Source: a virus. Taken from it: DNA of 26,229 nucleotides. The notes under the pieces were generated by a model that was not told where the DNA came from, did not search any database, and worked only from the letters and a program-made list of their open reading frames with translations. Shown one piece after another: positions 20,459 through 26,229 of the stretch; positions within the stretch are counted from its first letter, which is position 1; the number at the start of each line of letters is the position of its first letter. Location: IMG/VR virus record IMGVR_UViG_3300010300_000092, positions 1-26,229 of that record. One strand, written 5' to 3'. A program made the translations under genes and the position numbers.

Positions 20459-20525
20459 TTACATCTTTATTTATATGGAGCGTCGCGGGACGACACTTGA
20501 GAGGTAGCCCAAGCTAGTGTGCCGA

Positions 20526-20882
20526 TTAGAAAGGATCGCTACTACCGCCAGAGCCACTGTCTTCACGGTACTCAAGGAAGGTTACCTGAGCGTTTTTGAT
20601 ATCTAGGTAGATCTTCCCTTGATACTCACGTTGAACAAGCTGGCCGGAAACCCCGACCTTATCCCCACGCTGAAGACGGTCAACTGCGATCTGACCTGCC
20701 TTGCCCATGATCTCGCACTTGTAAAACTGGCCAAACTTTTCTTCGCCCTTCTTGGTGTAGACATACTGCTTGTCTAGCACGCTGAAACTGACGACGGAGT
20801 TACCAGAATCAAACTGACGCACAGTGCAGGGATTTTCTCCTTCTTTGCAGGTAACTGTGCCAACTACGGTGACGGTTGCCAT
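20526..20882 (-). CDS. ssb: Single-stranded DNA-binding protein
   Basis: 118 residues. An OB-fold is visible as alternating strands: VTVVGTVT, then NSVVSFSVLDKQY, FYKCEIMGKAGQIAVDRL, GDKVGVSGQLVQREYQGKIY and LDIKNAQVTFLEY. The C-terminus is a Gly/Ser linker ending in DPF, close to the usual acidic D-I/P-F tip that recruits partner proteins. It protects ssDNA at the fork and works with annealing proteins. GAGG precedes the ATG and a TATACT element lies 39 bases upstream. Confidence 0.9.
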   Translation of the reverse strand: MATVTVVGTVTCKEGENPCTVRQFDSGNSVVSFSVLDKQYVYTKKGEEKFGQFYKCEIMGKAGQIAVDRLQRGDKVGVSGQLVQREYQGKIYLDIKNAQVTFLEYREDSGSGGSSDPF

Positions 20883-20921
20883 TTGCTTCGTTCCTCTTAA
20901 GGTCTGGTTTGAGGTCTCTTA

Positions 20922-20927
20922 AGTATA
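20922..20927 (-). promoter_or_regulatory. Extended -10 element TGATATACT before ssb
   Basis: On the minus strand CCTGATATACTTAAG, with the TGn extension, abuts the stop codon of the sigma gene and ends 39 bases before the ssb ATG. Confidence 0.6.
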
Positions 20928-21722
20928 TCAGGCGTAAGTCCGTAGCTTTTTGATGATCGCCTTAATCTCCTTGCCAGCAGTAGGAACAGGATACCCCACA
21001 GAGTAGGCAGCCGTCGAAACTCGACCTAGCCGAGCATAAGCAATCATCAGATCCTGCTGCATAGGAGGGACCATGGCTTTCGCCATTATCTCTTTGATCT
21101 GCAACAAAGCCTCGCGAGAAGAGCGCGACTGGTCTTCGCTAGCAGGGCTTGGAATTAAACTCAACAAAGAGCCTACACCGTCTTCATTGTTGACCTTTAC
21201 GTCAAGAGAGCCAACGTTATAGGCAGTTGCGGCGGAACGAAGGTAGTCGACATCCTTAGGGGCATGCCTGCGCCCCGATCCTTTGCCATGTTTCTTGTAA
21301 TAGAACATCTCCCGGATGCAGCCCTCAGGGATATAGATCTTCTGCTCACTGGAGATTAGGTAGCGCCCAAGACGCTGTCTAATCCAGGTCACTGCAATCG
21401 TGGAAAACTTGTTTCCGCGAGCAAGGTCAAATTTTTCGGCCGCCACACGCAATCCTATGTATCCGACCTGAAGTAAGTCCAGGAACAGCTCGTCATTAGG
21501 ATTCACCCTAAAGCGATGAGTAATCTTGCTGGTATAGGCTTTGACTGCACTCACCACCAGAAGCAGGTTACCCGTACAGATGGAGTTCAAGGTCTCAAGA
21601 GCGCCCTCTTCGTCTTCAGCAGCTCGTTGGCTGCGAAGCTTGGCAAAAAGCTCCAACGTCTGTTCCTGGGTCAGCTTACGTTTGCCGGCGGCATTGAACC
21701 ATGCGGTGGTTGAATCGGTCAT
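20928..21722 (-). CDS. Sigma-70-like factor 2
   Basis: 264 residues from the ATG at 21722, preceded by GAGG at six bases; an ATG four codons upstream is possible. Region 2 is clear: LDLLQVGYIGLRVAAEKFDL, then GNKFSTIAVTWIRQRLGRYL (the -10 melting and reading segment). Region 3 probably begins at QKIYIPEGC. The C-terminal helices (MQQDLMIAYARLGRVSTAAY) sit where region 4 would be but match it poorly. The N-terminal residues 10-50 resemble sigma region 1.2. It has its own CATACT promoter after a terminator, so it may respond to the same motif it reads. Confidence 0.86.
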   Translation of the reverse strand: MTDSTTAWFNAAGKRKLTQEQTLELFAKLRSQRAAEDEEGALETLNSICTGNLLLVVSAVKAYTSKITHRFRVNPNDELFLDLLQVGYIGLRVAAEKFDLARGNKFSTIAVTWIRQRLGRYLISSEQKIYIPEGCIREMFYYKKHGKGSGRRHAPKDVDYLRSAATAYNVGSLDVKVNNEDGVGSLLSLIPSPASEDQSRSSREALLQIKEIMAKAMVPPMQQDLMIAYARLGRVSTAAYSVGYPVPTAGKEIKAIIKKLRTYA

Positions 21723-21747
21723 CGCGTGCCTCATGAGGTATGCACAC

Positions 21748-21753
21748 AGTATG
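21748..21753 (-). promoter_or_regulatory. Extended -10 element TGGCATACT before sigma factor 2
   Basis: On the minus strand TATGGCATACTGTG starts only a few bases after the terminator T-run and ends 25 bases before the ATG at 21722. It has the TGn extension. Confidence 0.65.
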
Positions 21754-21755
21754 CC

Positions 21756-21780
21756 ATAGAAAAGGGCCTTGTGGGCCCTT
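21756..21780 (-). terminator. Rho-independent terminator after the annealing-protein gene
   Basis: On the minus strand AAGGGCC-CACAA-GGCCCTT runs into TTTTCTAT. It lies 56 bases after the stop at 21836. Confidence 0.88.
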
Positions 21781-21835
21781 GATCTATAACACTATTTCAG
21801 TACCTTTGAAAAAATGTATAAATCCCTCCAATGGG

Positions 21836-22516
21836 TCACCACTCACCGTACTTTGCGTTGAGCTCTTCGGCTGATTTGCTATTGAGTGTTGCGCGGCCTT
21901 TATTAAAGTCTCCGCCCAGCTTTTCTTTGACGATTTCGACGAGTGCGTCGATAGCAAAGGTTTCGACTCCTTTTTCAAGTGCTGCTTCGCGAAACGTGGC
22001 CTCCGTCTCCTCAGACGCCTTGGCAGCCTCCGCAGTAGGGGCCTTGCTGACCCCAGCGGTTGGCCGCTCGGACTTTGGGGCAGACTCAGGGGCAGACTCA
22101 GGGGCAGGGTAGCCGGACTCCATGGGCATCTTTGCCCACAGCTCGTAAGCTAGGCCGAAAATGAAGGCGGCAGCCATACAAGTACCGCGTCGCTGGGTGT
22201 CGGTAATGTCGCGAGAATCAATCTTGTCGTAGGGGATCGCGTTGTTACGGTGATCCATCACAGCTTGAGGAATCGCCGGTGTCTCAGAGCCGTCGGTGTG
22301 GACGAACTGGATCATCAAGTAAGCGCCAACAGGAGCCTTGTGCAGCAAAGTGCCGTCGTTGGCGGTGATGCAGTTGGCAGTCCAACCAGGGGCATGCTGA
22401 CGCAACAGGTGCAGGGTGCGGGCCCAGTTGATGTATATAGCGTTAAACTTGCTAGAGCCAATTGTCTCAACCAGATCCTTGGTCGCTACACCTGCGAGGT
22501 TAGGGATTTCTGCCAT
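21836..22516 (-). CDS. Sak/DUF1071-like single-strand annealing protein
   Basis: 226 residues. The N-terminal 125 residues match the DUF1071 (Rad52-superfamily Sak) pattern: KFNAIYINWARTLHLLRQHA, then AVMDHRNNAIPYD, and a final helix RGTCMAAAFIFGLAYELW. In known members the same order is Y-L-S-W-A, V-M-D-x-x-N-K-A and M-R-C-L-V-K-x-x-A-x-F-G-L. A Pro/Ser/Ala linker with 12-bp DNA repeats follows (PAPESAPESAPKSE), then a helical C-terminal domain ending KYGEW. Such proteins anneal ssDNA during recombination-dependent replication. The RecE-like exonuclease and SSB in this arm are likely partners. Confidence 0.82.
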   Translation of the reverse strand: MAEIPNLAGVATKDLVETIGSSKFNAIYINWARTLHLLRQHAPGWTANCITANDGTLLHKAPVGAYLMIQFVHTDGSETPAIPQAVMDHRNNAIPYDKIDSRDITDTQRRGTCMAAAFIFGLAYELWAKMPMESGYPAPESAPESAPKSERPTAGVSKAPTAEAAKASEETEATFREAALEKGVETFAIDALVEIVKEKLGGDFNKGRATLNSKSAEELNAKYGEW

Positions 22517-22546
22517 TTCAAGTCCTCGTGGGGAAGGTACTGGCTC

Positions 22547-22552
22547 AGTATA
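22547..22552 (-). promoter_or_regulatory. Extended -10 element TGATATACT before the annealing-protein gene
   Basis: On the minus strand GCATGATATACTGAG, with the TGn extension, ends 30 bases before the ATG at 22516. Confidence 0.62.
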
Positions 22553-22562
22553 TCATGCAAGC

Positions 22563-22883
22563 CTAGCCACCAGCAAGCCTTTTCTTTGTCTGCCGACGAG
22601 CCTCGCGAACCTTGCGATCCATAGCCTTCTTCCTGCGCTGCTTGTCCTTCTGCCAGATCCGATACTTGAGATACTCTTCTGGGTTCTCCCGAATGTAGAG
22701 AGTCCTGAAGCACAGGAGGTACCACCTAGGCCAAAGATTGAGGCCACCGAGGATAGACCAGAAATACTCCTCGCGGGTCTTGTCCCACATCAGAGCCTTG
22801 CCGATAGCCTTCCCCCCTTCATCGAAAGCTGCTTGGAGTTTTGGACACTTTGTCCATCCCCGAGGGCGGTTGTTGATCCCCAT
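22563..22883 (-). CDS. Small basic protein, first leftward gene from the origin region
   Basis: 106 residues from ATG 22883 (GAGG upstream; a GTG six codons earlier is less likely). Trp-rich and basic; the C-terminus is a run of Lys and Arg in a helix (WQKDKQRRKKAMDRKVREAR). Not recognised. DNA or RNA binding is possible from composition. It is the first gene transcribed leftward from the iteron region under a TATACT promoter, a position typical of early regulators. Confidence 0.78.
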   Translation of the reverse strand: MGINNRPRGWTKCPKLQAAFDEGGKAIGKALMWDKTREEYFWSILGGLNLWPRWYLLCFRTLYIRENPEEYLKYRIWQKDKQRRKKAMDRKVREARRQTKKRLAGG

Positions 22884-22907
22884 CGTTAGCCTCGCGCACA
22901 CGCAGAT

Positions 22908-22913
22908 AGTATA
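22908..22913 (-). promoter_or_regulatory. -10 element TATACT at the head of the leftward arm
   Basis: On the minus strand AAATATACTATCTG ends 24 bases before the ATG at 22883. It is embedded in an AT-only tract (22908-22933). Confidence 0.62.
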
Positions 22914-22946
22914 TTTTATATTTTAATATATAAGTGTTTTTCAGGA

Positions 22947-23045
22947 AGCAGGGCTGAGAACCCCACAAAAGCAGGGCTGAGAGTCCAGGGTTGAGAGTCC
23001 AGGGTCCACAGTCCAGGGTTGAGAGTCCAGGGTTGACAGCCCTGG
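22947..23045. repeat. 14-bp iteron cluster
   Basis: AGTCCAGGGTTGAG repeats head to tail at 22982-22995, 22996-23009 (TCCAC in place of TTGAG at the end), 23010-23023 and 23024-23037 (final C). Related units AGCAGGGCTGAG lie at 22947-22958 and 22970-22981. An imperfect palindrome, CCAGGGTTGACAGCCCTGG, with one mismatch, ends the block at 23027-23045. Confidence 0.95.
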
Positions 23046-23051
23046 TATATT
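23046..23051 (+). promoter_or_regulatory. Extended -10 TGGTATATT for the rightward operon
   Basis: TGG-TATATT directly follows the 19-bp palindrome and lies 22 bases before the initiator ATG at 23074. A protein bound to the last iterons would block it, which suggests autoregulation. Confidence 0.5.
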
Positions 23052-23073
23052 TTGATTACCCCGCAAACGAACC

Positions 23074-24033
23074 ATGCTTATCAAGACGGGTGTTAACCCA
23101 AAATCCGGCTTCACAAGGATTCCAAATGCTATCCTTGACGACCAAAAATTGACGGCCCATGAGCTGCTTCTCTGGATTCGACTTTTGTCGTTGGCAAGTG
23201 GCGGCGAGTTCGTGGCCCAGAACGCTACCCACGCGGCTGAGCTCTGCGGTATTGGGGTCGACGTGTTTCGCGATCGACGCAGAAATTTGACCAAAAAGGG
23301 ATACCTGGTTTCAACCGGCAAGCAGATCATCCTGACGATGCCAGATCAACCGGCAAAGCCGGAGCAACCTACAAAGCAGGAGCAACCTGCGGCTCCAGAG
23401 ATCACCCAGAAGGAAGAGCTTAACATAGCTGAAGAGATCTCGCTTCAACCCAAGCGAAAGCCAAGTGGAATCAGCCAAGCCGAAGCCTCTGCTGCAATTG
23501 TGGAGGCCTGGAACAGTCACAGACCTGACGGTTACATGGAATGCCCTAGCAAGCTGCATCCTTCTACTTTTATCGCAATTGAGACACAGGCCAAGCGCCT
23601 CGGGATTGAAAGATCCAAGTACGGCGATTTCGTGAAACGCATCCTGAAGGGCTGCGCTCAGGACGACTGGTGGAAAGAGCGCACTGCAATCAAGGCTAGC
23701 AATATCTTTGGCTTTGGCGCTCAGCTTGAAGACAAGAAGTTCCAGAATGTTGAAAAACTTTACAAAATAGGCTCCAAGGTTGCCGACAAGTTCTCCTGGA
23801 GCAATGATGACAGCATATTTGCATGGTACTCTGATGCGTGCCCTGACAGGACTTTCAACAGGATCATTCACCTCGACGTTCCTGACGCTCCGACCTCCTG
23901 GCAGCACGACGTAGAGCATCGAGATGGAGAAACCATCTTCATTTACCACAGCCTTGAAGACGATGGCTTTGTCGTGAATTGGACTTTAGGTAAGAAAGTC
24001 CAAGCCCTGAAAACCCCACCAAATCGCCGCTAA
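23074..24033 (+). CDS. Replication initiator / helicase-loader-like protein
   Basis: 319 residues. The N-terminal 85 residues look like a winged helix: FTRIPNAILDDQKLTAHELL, LWIRLLSLASGGEF, then AAELCGIGVDVFRDRRRNLT and KKGYLVSTG, similar to phage and plasmid initiators. A Pro/Lys/Gln linker (PEQPTKQEQPAAPE) follows. The C-terminal part (AAIVEAWNSHRP, KASNIFGF) resembles loader or DnaD-like replication proteins in layout. It lies three bases before the DnaB gene and next to the iterons, so binding those iterons is the natural inference. No ribosome site is evident; the start is the first ATG after the -10. No named family can be assigned with certainty. Confidence 0.78.
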   Translation: MLIKTGVNPKSGFTRIPNAILDDQKLTAHELLLWIRLLSLASGGEFVAQNATHAAELCGIGVDVFRDRRRNLTKKGYLVSTGKQIILTMPDQPAKPEQPTKQEQPAAPEITQKEELNIAEEISLQPKRKPSGISQAEASAAIVEAWNSHRPDGYMECPSKLHPSTFIAIETQAKRLGIERSKYGDFVKRILKGCAQDDWWKERTAIKASNIFGFGAQLEDKKFQNVEKLYKIGSKVADKFSWSNDDSIFAWYSDACPDRTFNRIIHLDVPDAPTSWQHDVEHRDGETIFIYHSLEDDGFVVNWTLGKKVQALKTPPNRR

Positions 24034-24036
24034 TCT

Positions 24037-25716
24037 ATGTCGTTCCCAACCTACATCCAGAAAGCCGTTGATCTTGGCCTACTAAAGGCAGAAGAGGGTA
24101 AGATCACAGGTTGCAAAAAGGACGAAGTAGAAACCGTTCTTGGCATGGCTCGCCTCATCGAAAAGATCCAACCGACTACCGGATCTGAAGTCGACGACAC
24201 TACCGACCAAGAAGCAATTGTTCTTATCCGTGTTCTGTCCTCGCCGTCAGGCAAAGCTAATGAGCTATGGGCCGATCTTCGTATCGCTTTTGGTGTTGGT
24301 CATGGTCAGGCTATTCCCGACGAACTGTGGTCTACTAGAGTCTTTCGCGCTATCGGTCGAGAAGTAGACCGCACCTTTATTGGAGAAAGGAACGCCAGCC
24401 TGATTAGCCGAGAATCCCTTATTGCGGGCTATGCAGGTTTGGATCCAGGCAGTCGTTTCGTTGGCCTCGCCGAGTTTAATAAGACCATCTCTGACCTGTC
24501 AGACGCCCGGTCTATGCAGGCCTACGGGGACCCCAACTCTGAATGGAACGTCGCTCTTGACTTACTCCGTCAAGCCAGAGTACGCGCTGTGTACCAGGAG
24601 ACCCAGCATGTAGTAGCTCAAAGCGAAAAATCTAAATCCAAGCTCGAGAAATCCATTGAGTTCCAACAGCAACAGCTCATGACCTGTCTGGGCATGTTGC
24701 GTGGCTCTATCGGCAATCAAGGGAACGCAGTCGATGCTGTCGAAGACCTGCTAACTCCTCGTCCTGGTCATGTGAGTATTATTGATCAGATCATGAACGC
24801 TCGAGAGCAGCAAGCTCCAGTCTCTACTGGAATACAAGCGTTTGACCTGGACATGGAAGGTGGTGTACGGCCTTCTGGGCAAGAGCAAGGCGGCAGACTA
24901 TTTACCCTTGGGGCTCATACAGGAGTAGGTAAAACGGTTCTTGCTGTGCATGCTGCTGTCAATCTGGCCATAAGTGGCCTGACTGTAGGCTTTATCTCCG
25001 CAGAACTTGATCGCGCCAGCATCTATGCTCGCGTCTGGGCCGCCGCAACTCGCCACCTAGAGAACAACAAGTGGGTTTCGGTTGGCGCCATTGAATCACC
25101 TAGCCATACACGTGAAAGAGATGCTGCATGCATCGCCGAGGCTGCAGCGCTTATCCAAAACGGTGGCGGCAAGCTTTTGATAGAAGATCCCTGGGGTGCA
25201 GACGTAGACGCCGTTATAAACAGCATGCGCTCTATGAAGGCTAAGAACCCAGAACTGCGTGCCGTTATCCTTGACCACTTCCATTGCCTTGGTCGTCACC
25301 AAAAAGCTTCAAGCAATGACGCCTCTATGCTAGAAGAGCGGGCATATAAGTTGACGACCGCCTCCAAAGAGCTTGGTATCGACATCTTGACTCTAGCTCA
25401 ACTCAATCGCAGCGGCATGGGCACAGATATAACAAACAACAACCCTGATGAGTCATGGATTCGCGGTACCGCCGCCTTGTCCCATGTCAGTCACGCCGTA
25501 TGGATTGTCCGCCGAGAAAAGCTCACCGAGGAGGAAATGGCCCAGCCTAACGTCAAGCGCCAGCTCGAGGTTTGGCACGTCAAGACTCGTGGCCGCCAAG
25601 CCTTCTGGCGTAACGGCATGCAAGGCGTCAAGGGCTTCGTGAATAAGTCAATGCTGCAGATGGATTATGCCTACAGCTCCGTAAGAGCCGACGACACCAT
25701 GTCACAGGTAAACTGA
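24037..25716 (+). CDS. dnaB: DnaB-type replicative DNA helicase
   Basis: 559 residues. Residues 1-250 are helical and would form the N-terminal collar or loader-contact domain. The RecA-like motor follows: Walker A LGAHTGVGKTVLA near 292-300, FISAELDRASIYARVWAAA, Walker B AVILDHFHCLG near 409, LTLAQLNRSG (H3) and WIRGTAALSHVSHAVWIVRR with the arginine-finger region. It unwinds DNA at the fork and normally forms a ring with primase, found here at 11529-13127. It follows the initiator-like gene by three bases, in one operon. Confidence 0.95.
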   Translation: MSFPTYIQKAVDLGLLKAEEGKITGCKKDEVETVLGMARLIEKIQPTTGSEVDDTTDQEAIVLIRVLSSPSGKANELWADLRIAFGVGHGQAIPDELWSTRVFRAIGREVDRTFIGERNASLISRESLIAGYAGLDPGSRFVGLAEFNKTISDLSDARSMQAYGDPNSEWNVALDLLRQARVRAVYQETQHVVAQSEKSKSKLEKSIEFQQQQLMTCLGMLRGSIGNQGNAVDAVEDLLTPRPGHVSIIDQIMNAREQQAPVSTGIQAFDLDMEGGVRPSGQEQGGRLFTLGAHTGVGKTVLAVHAAVNLAISGLTVGFISAELDRASIYARVWAAATRHLENNKWVSVGAIESPSHTRERDAACIAEAAALIQNGGGKLLIEDPWGADVDAVINSMRSMKAKNPELRAVILDHFHCLGRHQKASSNDASMLEERAYKLTTASKELGIDILTLAQLNRSGMGTDITNNNPDESWIRGTAALSHVSHAVWIVRREKLTEEEMAQPNVKRQLEVWHVKTRGRQAFWRNGMQGVKGFVNKSMLQMDYAYSSVRADDTMSQVN

Positions 25717-25728
25717 GAGAGAGGAATC

Positions 25729-26178
25729 GTGACTATGAAAAAAGTTCTTTTTGATACGGTCGTCCGAACCACCGAAGCACTGATAAGACTCTCTGACTGG
25801 TTTTATGCTGCAGTAATCTGGATTCCCTCGAACTTAGGCGAGTTAAGCCGTGTAACTATAGCGCGATTAGGCCTGTTCCTTATGAACGCAATAGACGAAG
25901 AAACAGTAAAGAAATCAAATAGCTTGCTCCCTAGCGAGCAGAAGGCAGAACTCCAGAAACAACAGATCGAGTTACATCTCTTAAGCGCGGCCTCCATGGT
26001 CCGTGATCATTACCTGGAGACAGGAGAATGGACCGACGGACACAGCGAAGCGATTGAAGCCCTTGGCAATCAGCTGCTAAATGAGTGCGACTGGGAAGAG
26101 GATGATATCCATGATTACCTGCGCTCCGTTGTAGAAGCAGGAACCGACCTTCACTATGGCATTGAAGGCTCCCCCTGA
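25729..26178 (+). CDS. Hypothetical protein, 149 aa, downstream of dnaB
   Basis: Starts at GTG 25729 or ATG 25735; GAGAGAGG lies just upstream and suits either. The N-terminal region has moderately hydrophobic helices (LIRLSDWFYAAVIWIPSNLG), possibly membrane-associated or amphipathic. The C-terminal half is acidic (NECDWEEDDIHDYLRSVVEA). Not recognised. Co-directional with dnaB and separated by 12 bases, so it is probably expressed with the replication genes. Confidence 0.8.
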   Translation: MTMKKVLFDTVVRTTEALIRLSDWFYAAVIWIPSNLGELSRVTIARLGLFLMNAIDEETVKKSNSLLPSEQKAELQKQQIELHLLSAASMVRDHYLETGEWTDGHSEAIEALGNQLLNECDWEEDDIHDYLRSVVEAGTDLHYGIEGSP

Positions 26179-26229
26179 TATAATGGAAGGGAGCCGTGGT
26201 GAGGCTCGTGGGGTGAAAGGAGGGCCGAA
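26167..26229 (+). promoter_or_regulatory. TATAAT in a hairpin loop plus ribosome site for the next gene
   Basis: A 7-bp stem (GGCTCCC at 26167-26173 with GGGAGCC at 26189-26195) encloses TATAAT at 26179-26184. GGAGG at 26219-26223 lies six bases before the window end, so the next gene probably starts just outside. No T-run follows the stem, so it is not a standard terminator. Confidence 0.45.

Larger units (their letters stand above)
22907..23073. other. Candidate replication origin / divergent control region
   Basis: This gap between the divergent arms has an AT-only tract of about 25 bp (22908-22933), two AGCAGGGCTGAG copies, four tandem 14-bp repeats and a 19-bp imperfect palindrome. It is followed by a winged-helix-like initiator gene and DnaB. 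AT-rich DNA beside iterons next to the initiator gene is the classic layout of an iteron origin. Function is inferred. Confidence 0.6.

Noticed and set aside
22074-22112. 12-bp DNA repeats in the annealing-protein gene as a regulatory repeat
   Set aside because: They encode a Pro-Glu-Ser-Ala linker in frame, so a protein-level low-complexity linker explains them.
22416-22889. Plus-strand frame of 157 codons
   Set aside because: Antisense to both the annealing-protein gene and the small basic gene; no ribosome site or motif.
22947-23037. CRISPR array
   Set aside because: The 14-bp units are directly tandem without spacers, so these are iterons, not CRISPR repeats.
22941-23330. Minus-strand frame of 129 codons across the iterons
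   Set aside because: Its repeated C-terminus (GLSTLDSQP) is just translated iteron DNA, and it runs antisense into the initiator gene.

Overview
The window looks like part of a tailed-phage (Caudoviricetes) genome that infects a cyanobacterium, most likely a Synechococcus-type host. The phage assignment rests on a large terminase, a DUF4055-type portal, an endolysin and a phage replication and recombination set. The host assignment rests on a plastocyanin gene with all four copper ligands, a class II (B12-dependent) ribonucleotide reductase, ThyX, and small proteins with the YRG-V/L-x-Y motif seen in cyanobacterial DUF4278-like proteins. No tRNA, rRNA, CRISPR array or insertion sequence was found. 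Coding density is very high: many stop and start codons overlap as ATGA, GTGA or TGATG, and many genes encode fewer than 100 residues.

Layout. Bases 1-22,883 are transcribed leftward (minus strand) and 23,074 to the end rightward. The two arms diverge from about 190 bp holding an AT-rich tract, 14-bp iterons and a 19-bp imperfect palindrome, which is the best candidate for the replication origin. Rightward genes are a winged-helix-like replication initiator or loader, a DnaB-type helicase and an unknown protein. Leftward from the origin come a small basic protein, a Sak/DUF1071-type annealing protein, a sigma-70-like factor, SSB, several small unknown genes, a DUF3310 protein, a small membrane protein, a RusA resolvase, a RecE-like exonuclease and ThyX. 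Next are an endonuclease VII-like HNH protein, small and large terminase, a second sigma-like factor, a DnaG-type primase, a metallophosphoesterase, a decayed HNH/AP2 homing-endonuclease fragment, glutaredoxin, lysozyme, a cluster of small proteins, NrdJ, a dCTP deaminase and the portal. The left end holds unknown small genes, plastocyanin and two exported proteins that may be pilin-like and chaperone-like.

How the genes fit together. NrdJ (with glutaredoxin as possible reductant), dCTP deaminase and ThyX form a route to dNTPs and dTMP. Primase, DnaB helicase, initiator and SSB form a replisome. RecE-like nuclease, Sak-type annealing protein and SSB form a recombination set, with RusA and the endonuclease VII-like protein to resolve branches. 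Plastocyanin would keep photosynthetic electron flow going during infection.

Regulation. At least ten leftward transcription units begin with a -10 element close to TATACT or CATACT, with no visible -35. Several lie only a few bases after the T-run of the previous gene's terminator. Two phage sigma-like proteins without a clear region 4 are natural candidates to read these promoters. All functions come from motif reading by eye; no database search was run.
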